A stretch of DNA of 13,986 bases from Acidobacteriota bacterium (GTDB lineage: Bacteria; Acidobacteriota; Terriglobia; Terriglobales; Acidobacteriaceae): NCBI GenBank assembly GCA_021799405.1, contig JAJZAL010000137.1, positions 1 to 13,986 on the forward strand, given 5' to 3'. The notes beneath the pieces were generated by a model, which worked only from the letters and a program-made list of their open reading frames with translations, was not told the DNA's origin and searched no databases. Positions 1 to 5,479 of the stretch are shown here, piece by piece. The translations under genes were made by a program, and so were the position numbers. The first letter of the stretch is position 1. Every line of letters begins with the position of its first letter.

Positions 1-703
1 TGGCCAGCGCGTCGAGCCAGACGTAGATGACATGCTTCTCGTCGCCGGGCACAGGGATGCCCCAGGAGAAACTGGTGCGGCTGACGGAGAGATCCTTGAG
101 TCCGCCGCGAACGAAGGAGATGACTTCGCGGCGCGTGGACTCAGGGCCCATGAAATCGGGATTGGCCTCATAGAACTCCAGCAGCTTGCGCTCGAAGGCC
201 GAGAGCTTGAAGAAGTAGTTCTCTTCGCTCACCGTCTCGGTGATGCGTCCGCAGTCAGGGCAGGGCGTGCCGGGAGGGCCGTCCACATAGAGCTCGTCGG
301 AGACGCAGTACTGGCCTGTATACGAGCCCTTGTAGATGAAGCCGCGGTCGCGCAGCGTGGCGAAGAGATGCTGCACGCCGCGCTTGTGGCGCTCCTCGGT
401 GGTACGGATGAAATCGTCGTAGGTGAGGCCCAGCCGGTCCCACAGGCTGCGAAATTCGTCGGCAATGGCGGTGGCGAACTCCTGCGGCGTGCGGCCGGCC
501 AGGCTGGCCGAGCGCTCGATCTTCTGGCCGTGCTCGTCAGTGCCGGTGAGGAACCAGGTGTCGATGCCCTGCGCACGCTTGCGCCGCGCAATGGCGTCGC
601 AAACGATGGTCGAGTAGGCATGGCCCAGGTGTGGGCGCGCGTTCACGTAGTAGATCGGCGTGGTGAGGTAATAGCGGCTTGTGCTTGGCTCGGAATTGGA
701 CAT
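1..703 (-). CDS. metG: Methionine-tRNA ligase (MetRS), N-terminal part, cut by window edge
   Basis: Class I aminoacyl-tRNA synthetase that charges tRNA-Met in the cytoplasm. The 234 residues present begin MSNSEPSTSRYYLTTPIYYV. They carry the HIGH-type motif HLGH (residues 25-28), the TWFLTGTDEHGQK block of the catalytic core, a zinc-knuckle region with YCVSDELY followed by CPDCGR, and, at the left edge, the HVIYVWLDALA block. The KMSKS motif and the anticodon-binding domain lie outside the window. In the knuckle the usual second Cys is Asp (C-V-S-D), so at most three Cys are left; I regard this as a lineage variant. The ATG at 703 fits the usual MetRS N-terminus, but no good Shine-Dalgarno is visible (a GGGGGAG lies about 26 nt upstream, too far). 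It is transcribed divergently from argS. Confidence 0.95.
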   Translation of the reverse strand, partial: MSNSEPSTSRYYLTTPIYYVNARPHLGHAYSTIVCDAIARRKRAQGIDTWFLTGTDEHGQKIERSASLAGRTPQEFATAIADEFRSLWDRLGLTYDDFIRTTEERHKRGVQHLFATLRDRGFIYKGSYTGQYCVSDELYVDGPPGTPCPDCGRITETVSEENYFFKLSAFERKLLEFYEANPDFMGPESTRREVISFVRGGLKDLSVSRTSFSWGIPVPGDEKHVIYVWLDALA

Positions 704-801
704 GGGCAGAGGATTGCGGCGGATTCTCCCCCGTGGAATAGCAGGAATCTTCAGGCAATCTACCCTTCAATCTTAGGGGGCGCAGGCGGGAGCGTCAAAC
801 C

Positions 802-828
802 TGGACGTGCGCGCCGCTCTGTTAGAAT
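802..828 (+). promoter_or_regulatory. Candidate sigma-70-like promoter of argS
   Basis: TAGAAT at 823-828 matches the TATAAT consensus at five of six positions. TGGACG at 802-807 matches TTGACA at four of six, with a spacer of 15 bp, which is short. The predicted transcript start would leave a leader of about 30 nt before the GTG start of argS. Confidence 0.35.
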
Positions 829-831
829 CAC

Positions 832-846
832 CCTTGAAAATCAAGG
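832..846 (+). promoter_or_regulatory. Perfect inverted repeat in the argS leader
   Basis: CCTTGA-AAA-TCAAGG is a perfect 6-bp inverted repeat with a 3-nt loop. It lies just after the candidate -10 and ends 5 nt before the AGAGG ribosome-binding site (852-856). It could be an operator half-site pair or a small leader hairpin. The loop is tight and the stem short, so chance is possible. Confidence 0.3.
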
Positions 847-864
847 ATTTTAGAGGCATTCAAC

Positions 865-3012
865 GTGTATCTGGAACTGCAGAAGAGGCTCGGCGGCGCG
901 ATTCGCGCGGTTTTAAAAGAAAAGTACGATTTAGAGCTTGAGAGCGTGCCGCTGGAGACGCCGCCGGACCTGCGCTTCGGCGAGCTGGCAACGCCCATCG
1001 CGTTTGAACTGGCGCGCAAGCTGCGCAAGGCGCCCAAAATGATCGCGCAGGAGGTTGTGGCCGCGCTGGGCGTGGTGGAGGGCTTCGCGGGATTTGAAGT
1101 GGCGGGCGCCGGGTATATCAACGCGCGGCTGGATCGCGGCGCGGCGGCGCGGGTGATTGCGGAGGTATCGGATTCCCACCCTTTCGCCGGTGAAGCTGGC
1201 GAAAGGATGGGGCGCCCTGCATCCGCAGAAACAAACCTGCCGGCAGAGCAGGACCGTGGCCATGCGCTTGTCGAACACACCAGCATCAATCCCAACAAGG
1301 CCGCCCATATCGGGCATCTGCGCAACGCCATCCTGGGCGATACCTTTGTCCGCCTGCTGCGCGCCGCCGGGTACAAGGTGGACGTGCAGAATTACATCGA
1401 CAACACCGGTGTGCAGGTAGCCGACGTGGTGGTGGGATTCCTGCACCTGGAGCACAAGTCGCTGGCCGAAATCCGCGCGCTGATCGCCGACCGCGAGTTG
1501 AGATCGCGAGGCGCTTTTTATCAGGGCACGACTTCCGTCGTGCCGCAGACGCAGCCGAATCAGCAAGGGGCTTCAGCCCCTGAGGCCGTCGAGCCGATTG
1601 ACTACTACTGCTGGGATCTCTATGCGCGCACCTCGCAGTGGTATACCAGCGGCACCAACGAGGAGAACGAGGCACGCAAGCGCCTCCGGTACGACACGCT
1701 GCACGCCATTGAACACGGCGGCAACGAAACCGCCGAGGTTGCCGAGCTGATTTCGACCGCGGTGCTGCGGCGGCATCTGGAAACCATGCTGCGGCTGGGC
1801 ATCGAGTATGACTTCCTGCCGCGCGAGAGCGAGATTCTGCACCTGAAGTTCTGGGAAGCCGCCTTCGAGCAGTTGAAGAAAACCGGCGTTTTGTACAAGG
1901 AAACCAACGGAAAGAATGCCGGCTGCTGGGTGATGACCCGCCCCGCCGCGGCGGGCAGGCCCGGCGCGGAGACCACGGACGGGGAGACCGATGAAGACGC
2001 CAAGGTGATCGTCCGCTCCAACGGCACCGTCACCTACGTCGGGAAGGACATTGCCTATCACCTGTGGAAGTTCGGATTGCTGGGCCGCGACTTTGGCTAC
2101 AAGCGCTTCTTTACTTACCCAAAGCATGATTGCTGGATTTCGGCCATGGAGGGTGAGGCTGTTCATCCACACTTTGGTGGAGCGCAGGCAATTTATAACG
2201 TGATCGATTCGCGCCAGGCTGATCCGCAGGCCAATGTGATTCAGGCGCTGCGCGGCATGGGGCATGCGGCCGAAGCCGATCACTACACGCACTTCAGCTA
2301 TGAGATGGTGGCGCTGACGCCACGTTGCGCCGTCGAGCTGGGTTATGACGTTCCCGAAGAGGATCGCAGCCGGCCCTACATTGAAGTGAGTGGGCGCAAG
2401 GGATTCGGCGTAAAGGCCGATGACCTGATCGACAAGCTGATCGCCGCCACGCGCGCCGAGGTGGACGCGCGGCAGACGAGCCGCGATGAAGCCGGACGGC
2501 AGCGGATTGCCGAGCAGATCGCCATCGGCGCGCTGCGCTACTTCATGCTCAAGTACACACGCAACTCCGTGATCGCCTTCGACTTCAAGGACGCGCTCAG
2601 CTTCGAGGGCGAGACGGGACCGTACATTCAGTACGCGGTGGTACGCATCCGCAATATCTTTCGCAAGGGCGGGACGACGGCGGAAGCGGCGTTAGCGGAG
2701 TTAGCAGGGTTAGCGGAGTTAGGCCTCTACGTATCGGGTGAGGCCAACGAGGACATCTGGGCGCTGTGGCTGCGCGCCGGCCGCCGCACGCAGGTGCTGG
2801 AGCAGTGCCTCGCCACTTCAGAGCCGGCCTATCTGGCCAAGCATGCCTTCCAGTTGGCGCAGGAGTTCAATAACTTCTACCATCGCCACCACATCCTCAC
2901 CGAAGAAGATCCGGCGCGGAAGACGTTTCTGCTGGCCACTGCGGCTATAGTTTTGCGGGAGTTGATGGTTACGCTCACCTGGCTTGGAATCGAGAGTCCT
3001 GAGGCGATGTAG
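865..3012 (+). CDS. argS: Arginine-tRNA ligase (ArgRS) with in-frame repeat insertions
   Basis: Class I synthetase that charges tRNA-Arg. It starts with GTG at 865, preceded by AGAGG at 852-856 (8-nt spacing). The N-terminal additional domain includes LRFGELATPIAFELARKL. The HIGH motif is HIGH at 148-151 within INPNKAAHIGHLRNAILGD. The catalytic core continues with VTYVGKDIAYHLWKFGLL, and the KMSK-loop equivalent is VSGRKGFGV near residue 508; canonical KMSK is often altered in ArgRS. The C-terminal helical anticodon-binding region includes AFQLAQEFNNFYHRHHIL. At 715 residues it is longer than the usual 550-640. The excess sits mainly in two palindromic-repeat insertions (about residues 101-128 and 219-240), an acidic stretch around residue 370, and a tandem repeat near residue 610. 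All keep the frame and the motifs are intact, so I consider it functional. Confidence 0.96.
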   Translation: MYLELQKRLGGAIRAVLKEKYDLELESVPLETPPDLRFGELATPIAFELARKLRKAPKMIAQEVVAALGVVEGFAGFEVAGAGYINARLDRGAAARVIAEVSDSHPFAGEAGERMGRPASAETNLPAEQDRGHALVEHTSINPNKAAHIGHLRNAILGDTFVRLLRAAGYKVDVQNYIDNTGVQVADVVVGFLHLEHKSLAEIRALIADRELRSRGAFYQGTTSVVPQTQPNQQGASAPEAVEPIDYYCWDLYARTSQWYTSGTNEENEARKRLRYDTLHAIEHGGNETAEVAELISTAVLRRHLETMLRLGIEYDFLPRESEILHLKFWEAAFEQLKKTGVLYKETNGKNAGCWVMTRPAAAGRPGAETTDGETDEDAKVIVRSNGTVTYVGKDIAYHLWKFGLLGRDFGYKRFFTYPKHDCWISAMEGEAVHPHFGGAQAIYNVIDSRQADPQANVIQALRGMGHAAEADHYTHFSYEMVALTPRCAVELGYDVPEEDRSRPYIEVSGRKGFGVKADDLIDKLIAATRAEVDARQTSRDEAGRQRIAEQIAIGALRYFMLKYTRNSVIAFDFKDALSFEGETGPYIQYAVVRIRNIFRKGGTTAEAALAELAGLAELGLYVSGEANEDIWALWLRAGRRTQVLEQCLATSEPAYLAKHAFQLAQEFNNFYHRHHILTEEDPARKTFLLATAAIVLRELMVTLTWLGIESPEAM
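1175..1211 (+). repeat. Hairpin repeat inserted in argS (type 1)
   Basis: The arms CCCACCCTTTCGCC (1175-1188) and GGCGAAAGGATGGG (1198-1211) are inverted copies with 13 of 14 positions paired around a 9-nt loop. It encodes part of a Gly/Ala/Glu-rich stretch (HPFAGEAGERMGRP) between the N-terminal domain and the HIGH region of ArgRS, where family members have only a short linker. The inserted segment may run on to about 1258 and includes the palindrome CTGCCGGCAG (1237-1246). The sequence resembles a short hairpin repeat I recall as common between genes in Acidobacteria; that recollection is unverified. Confidence 0.65.
1521..1583 (+). repeat. Composite palindromic repeat inserted in argS (type 2)
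   Basis: Three nested or adjacent inverted repeats lie within 63 bp. Hairpin A is GGCACGAC (1525-1532) with GTCGTGCC (1537-1544), loop TTCC. Hairpin B is AGGGGCT (1566-1572) with AGCCCCT (1575-1581). The outer ends are TCAGGG (1521-1526) and CCCTGA (1578-1583). The length is a multiple of three and the reading frame stays open, encoding a Gln/Ser/Pro-rich loop (residues about 219-240). The architecture matches an intergenic repeat type that I associate with Acidobacteriaceae genomes; this comes from memory and was not searched. Confidence 0.7.
2691..2726 (+). repeat. In-frame 18-bp tandem duplication in argS
   Basis: GTTAGCGGAGTTAG occurs at 2691-2704 and again at 2709-2722, an 18-bp period that keeps frame and encodes a repeated Leu-Ala-Glu-Leu-Ala-Gly type unit. 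It follows the conserved ArgRS block around IRNIFRKG, in a region that is variable in the family. Confidence 0.7.
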
Positions 3013-3030
3013 GACGGTTGACGCGGTATT

Positions 3031-3082
3031 GCGCGATCAATGACTGATTGACTTGCGCAGCGGCGAATCGAATAATCGATTC
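3031..3082 (+). promoter_or_regulatory. Two small inverted repeats between argS and the XdhC-like gene
   Basis: TCAAT (3037-3041) pairs with ATTGA (3047-3051), flanked by GCGC on both sides. GAATCG (3065-3070) pairs with CGATTC (3077-3082), ending 3 nt before the ATG I prefer for the XdhC-like gene. No clear Shine-Dalgarno is visible there. Neither hairpin has a T-tract, so they look like weak regulatory or structural elements rather than terminators. Confidence 0.25.
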
Positions 3083-3085
3083 CAG

Positions 3086-4009
3086 ATGGATGTCTACGAG
3101 GAGATCGTGAAGCTGCGGCGCGAGGGGCGCAAGGGGGCGGTGGCCACCATCGTCGGCGTGCGCGGCTCGATTCCCTCCTTCAAGAGCGCCAAGATGCTGG
3201 TGCGCGACGACGGGTCCATTGCGGGCACCATCGGCGGCGGCTGCGTGGAGGCGGAGGTGTGGCAGGCGGCGCGCGAGGTGATTGGCGCGGAAAAGCCGCG
3301 CACTCTGAGCTTCGATCTGAACCAGGACCCGAAGTACGACAGCGGCCTGGTTTGCGGAGGCACGTTGGAGATCTTCATCGAGCCGGTTCTGCCGCCCGCG
3401 CTGCTTTATATCTTTGGCGCGGGCCACGTGGCCCTGGAGCTGTACAAGAGCGCCAAAAATGCCGGGTTTGACGTGGTGGTGACGGACGACCGTGATGCCT
3501 ACGCCAATCGCGAGCGCTTCCCCGAAGCGCGCGAGGTGATTGCCGAGGACTTCGACCGCGCGCTGGCCGGGCTGCATCCGGGGGAATCGTCTTACATTGT
3601 CATCGTCACGCGCGGCCATCGCGACGATATGCGCGTGCTGCGCTGGGCGGTGCAGACGCCGGCGCGCTATATCGGGCTGGTTGGCTCCAAACGGAAGGCC
3701 ATCACCATCTTTCGCGCGCTGACTGCCGAGGGTTTGAAGCCGGAGCTGTTCGAACGCGTGCATTCGCCGGTGGGGCTCGACATCGGCGCGGTGACGCCGG
3801 AGGAGATCGCCGTCTCCATCACGGCGGAGATCATCGCCGCCCGCCGCCGCGTGGAGCGCGCGCTGCCGCATATGAGCTGGTTCCAGGGCCGGAAGCTGAG
3901 CGCGGCCGAAGACGACGGCGCGGCAGTTGACGAGCCTTGCGAGGTTTCCCAGGTCTCAGCCGCCGCGGCGGACGAGACCCGGGGCACCCTGGCAGAAGAT
4001 ATGAGCTAA
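3086..4009 (+). CDS. XdhC/CoxI-family molybdenum hydroxylase maturation protein
   Basis: Members of this family bind the molybdenum cofactor and assist its sulfuration and insertion into xanthine dehydrogenase or CO-dehydrogenase type enzymes. From the ATG at 3086 the protein has 307 residues. The N-terminal XdhC/CoxI domain shows VRGSIPSFKSAKMLV, the TIGGGCVEA motif (Cys53) and LVCGGTLEIF (Cys90). A Rossmann-type domain follows with IFGAGHVA (111-116), and then VTRGHRDD, IGLVGSKRK and SPVGLDIGAVTPEEIAVSI. The last 40 or so residues are a variable tail. An in-frame TTG at 3053 would add 11 residues; I prefer ATG 3086 because MDVYEEIVKLRREG fits the family start. It lies 73 bp after argS and 36 bp before the MocA-like gene. 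Confidence 0.88.
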   Translation: MDVYEEIVKLRREGRKGAVATIVGVRGSIPSFKSAKMLVRDDGSIAGTIGGGCVEAEVWQAAREVIGAEKPRTLSFDLNQDPKYDSGLVCGGTLEIFIEPVLPPALLYIFGAGHVALELYKSAKNAGFDVVVTDDRDAYANRERFPEAREVIAEDFDRALAGLHPGESSYIVIVTRGHRDDMRVLRWAVQTPARYIGLVGSKRKAITIFRALTAEGLKPELFERVHSPVGLDIGAVTPEEIAVSITAEIIAARRRVERALPHMSWFQGRKLSAAEDDGAAVDEPCEVSQVSAAAADETRGTLAEDMS

Positions 4010-4045
4010 GCTTCGTATGATTGCGCGCTCTGCTATTGTTCTTGC

Positions 4046-4699
4046 ATGATCCGGAAGCTAAAGGTGTGCGGCGTGATTCTTGCCGCGGGCGAGTCCTCGC
4101 GCATGGGCCGGGACAAGGCGTTGCTGGCGTGGCCTCCTGCCACGGCGGGGACGGATGCGGCGCCAGGCGGAACGTTGCTTTCGGCCGCGATTCAGGCGCT
4201 CAAGCCAGTGACCGATGCGGTGGTTGTCGTCGCTGGTAAAAATGCGGACAATCTGGCTCCGGTGATTCAAGCTTGCGGCGCGTCAATGGCGCGGAATCCC
4301 GCGCCTGAGCGAGGGCAATTCAGTTCGCTTCAGGTTGGATTAAGCGAAGCGCTGGCGATCGGCTGCGATGCCGCGATGATTACGCCGGTGGATTGCCCGC
4401 CGCTGAGCGCGGCGACACTGGAGCGGCTGCGCGCGGAGTTTGAGCAGGCGATTGCGGGCGGCCGGTGGGGCGTGGCGCCTGAAAACAACGGCAGGCATGG
4501 GCATCCGCTGGTGGCGGGACGCGCGTTGATGGATGCGTTTCTGCAGGCTCCGGCGGCAGGCAACGCGCGAGAGATCAAGCACGCGCATGACAATCTCATC
4601 GACTCCATTCCCGTGCCCGATGCGCTGGTGAGCGTGGATGTGAACACGCCGGAAGAGTTTGCGGCGCTGGCAGAGCGGGCGCAAAAGCGGATTGGTTAG
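4046..4699 (+). CDS. MocA/MobA-like molybdenum cofactor nucleotidyltransferase
   Basis: Small NTP-transferase fold protein of 217 residues, the usual size for MocA (CTP:molybdopterin cytidylyltransferase) or MobA (GTP:molybdopterin guanylyltransferase). The nucleotide-binding signature GVILAAGESSRMGRDKALL is at residues 9-27. The metal-binding TPVDCPPLS, the GRHGHPLV block typical of MocA-like enzymes and the closing VDVNTPEEFAAL are all present. Pairing with an XdhC-family gene favours a MocA-type role in making the dinucleotide cofactor of molybdenum hydroxylases. No hydroxylase subunit gene is in the window, so the target is unknown. The start ATG at 4046 lacks an obvious ribosome-binding site; translation may depend on the upstream gene. 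Confidence 0.85.
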   Translation: MIRKLKVCGVILAAGESSRMGRDKALLAWPPATAGTDAAPGGTLLSAAIQALKPVTDAVVVVAGKNADNLAPVIQACGASMARNPAPERGQFSSLQVGLSEALAIGCDAAMITPVDCPPLSAATLERLRAEFEQAIAGGRWGVAPENNGRHGHPLVAGRALMDAFLQAPAAGNAREIKHAHDNLIDSIPVPDALVSVDVNTPEEFAALAERAQKRIG

Positions 4700-4739
4700 A
4701 GAGCTTCCCTACCCTCGCTCTCTGACCGCATGCTTTTGC
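4681..4739. terminator. Nested stem-loop at the convergent 3' ends (putative bidirectional terminator)
   Basis: Outer arms GCAAAAGC (4681-4688) and GCTTTTGC (4732-4739) enclose inner arms AGAGAGC (4698-4704) and GCTCTCT (4717-4723), all perfect. The structure spans the stop codon of the MocA-like gene and lies between two convergent genes. There is no long T-tract on either strand, so termination is inferred from position and structure only. Confidence 0.35.
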
Positions 4740-4755
4740 ATCTTGAGATCGCAAT

Positions 4756-4787
4756 CCCATGTCTCAAAATCGAGATCCGGGGCGCCC
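4756..4787. repeat. Degenerate palindromic repeat at the 3' end of the nifU-like gene
   Basis: CCCATGTCTC-AAAAT-CGAGATCCGGGG reads as a hairpin with several mismatches (GTCTC against GAGAT, CCC against GGG), followed by CGCCC. It looks like a decayed copy of a repeat of the form CCCATGTCTC/GAGACATGGG, which I recall from acidobacterial genomes without having checked. The stop codon of the nifU-like gene (4764-4766) and its last few codons lie inside it. Confidence 0.4.
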
Positions 4788-5141
4788 GGCCAGTTGATTC
4801 AGCGCCGCTGCCAGGGCGTCCATTGCCAGGTGGCTGGCGTGGAGGGAGGTGGGTGGCAGGCCGCCGACGGACTGGATCAGGTCTTCTCTCCTGAGCCGGC
4901 GCGCTTCGGCGATGGATTTTCCTTGAACAAGCTCGGTGAGCGCGGAGCCGCAGGCGATCGAGGGAACACATCCTTTGGCGAGAAAGCGAATTTCTTCGAT
5001 GCGGCCATTTGCGATCCTCACCGTCAGCTTGAGCACATCCCCACAGGCGGGGTTTTCGATCTGCGCCGAGGCGTCAGGATCCGCGACAAAGCCAGCGTTG
5101 CGCGGATGCTCAAAGTGATCGAGAAGCGGCTGTGAGTACAT
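4764..5141 (-). CDS. NifU/IscU-like iron-sulfur cluster scaffold protein, atypical ligands
   Basis: Protein of 125 residues with the NifU N-terminal (IscU) fold. The start MYSQPLLDHFEHPRNAG is typical of the family, and AGGA sits 7 nt before the ATG at 5141; the same frame is open to 5273 but that extension does not look like family sequence. IscU uses three cysteines. Here Cys33 is in NPACGDVLKL and Cys58 in AKGCVPSIACGSALTE, but the third position (IscU HCS) is Ala102 in SLHASHLA. An extra Cys64 replaces a Ser near the second ligand. The scaffold role is therefore probable but the cluster chemistry may differ. The gene stands alone, with no IscS/SufS, IscR or SufBCD nearby. The C-terminal GRPGSRF is encoded by a degenerate palindrome and may be a recent tail. 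Confidence 0.85.
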   Translation of the reverse strand: MYSQPLLDHFEHPRNAGFVADPDASAQIENPACGDVLKLTVRIANGRIEEIRFLAKGCVPSIACGSALTELVQGKSIAEARRLRREDLIQSVGGLPPTSLHASHLAMDALAAALNQLAGRPGSRF

Positions 5142-5205
5142 CGGTCTGTCCTGTGCGACAACAACAGCAAGATGAGAAATCTGACTCAAGAATGAGTGAA
5201 TGGAC

Positions 5206-5270
5206 GAAGCCCGAAATGCAGCAGGGCTTCCAGCGATTCCAGAATTGTTGTACCTCGGAGCGGAAGCCCT
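5206..5270 (-). promoter_or_regulatory. Mutually exclusive stems in the nifU-like leader
   Basis: GGGCTTC (5224-5230) can pair perfectly with GAAGCCC at 5206-5212, or as AGGGCTTCC (5223-5231) with GGAAGCCCT at 5262-5270 (9 bp). The two pairings exclude each other, and the longer stem encloses the left arm of the MITE-like element. A nifU-like transcript starting upstream would contain all of these. A regulatory switch is possible but unproven. Confidence 0.25.
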
Positions 5271-5342
5271 CAAATCGACGCGACCATCAGGGCGCCGGCG
5301 ACCTCACAGGATTTTAAAAGGGTCCACCTATTCTGGAATCGC
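5233..5342. mobile_element. MITE-like element with 22-bp terminal inverted repeats
   Basis: The ends begin with the same 13 bases in inverted orientation: GCGATTCCAGAAT at 5233-5245 and its reverse complement at 5330-5342. Extending inward, 19 of 22 positions match (5233-5254 against 5321-5342). The 110-bp interior has no ORF of note. Both sides are flanked by CA, possibly a 2-bp target duplication. This fits a small non-autonomous element or the remnant ends of an insertion sequence. The family is not identified. Confidence 0.45.
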
Positions 5343-5444
5343 CATAGATCCCTCACTCTTTCTGAGCATGATAGGCGGCGGGGCTGAAGTTATGCACTTT
5401 CAAAGCACCGAGCTTTCCCGCGGCCTCTCAAGTCGTACCCGGCT

Positions 5445-5468
5445 AAAAACGCGAATACCGGTATTTGC
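5445..5468 (-). terminator. Intrinsic terminator of the DUF255 gene
   Basis: Reading the minus strand, a palindrome of 18 bp with one mismatched pair (5468-5451, core AATACCGGTATT) is followed by G and five T residues (5449-5445). It begins 11 nt after the DUF255 stop codon. Hairpin plus T-tract and position fit a rho-independent terminator closing the minus-strand gene group. Confidence 0.5.
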
Positions 5469-5479
5469 AATGGTCCGCG

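Larger units (their letters stand above)
704..864. promoter_or_regulatory. Divergent metG/argS intergenic region
   Basis: This 161-bp interval separates the two divergently transcribed tRNA synthetase genes, so it must hold the promoter of both unless leaders run further. For argS there is a TAGAAT -10 candidate and a short perfect inverted repeat in the leader, both listed separately. For metG I see only a TTGAAG hexamer (minus strand, 770-765) with no convincing -10 at the right distance. Confidence 0.5.
5142..5479. other. 338-bp gene-free interval upstream of the nifU-like gene
   Basis: I find no convincing gene here on either strand. It contains a terminator for the DUF255 gene (5445-5468), a MITE-like inverted-repeat element (5233-5342), and further inverted repeats around 5206-5270. 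A weak minus-strand promoter could be TTGAGT (from 5192 leftward) with a poor -10. The rest (5343-5444) shows nothing I can interpret. Confidence 0.6.

Noticed and set aside
865..3012. argS as a pseudogene because of its insertions
   Set aside because: All insertions keep the frame, the HIGH, KMSK-loop and C-terminal motifs are intact, and there is no internal stop.
2975..3871. 298-codon minus-strand open frame opposite the XdhC-like gene
   Set aside because: No recognisable domain, and it covers a gene with clear XdhC motifs on the other strand.
5142..5273. 44-residue N-terminal extension of the NifU-like protein
   Set aside because: The family normally begins at the MYSQPLLDHFEHPRN segment, and an AGGA ribosome-binding site precedes that ATG.
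5375..5390. GGGGCTGAAG near 5380 as a half copy of the argS type 2 repeat
   Set aside because: Only about ten bases match one hairpin of the composite and the rest is missing; chance is sufficient.
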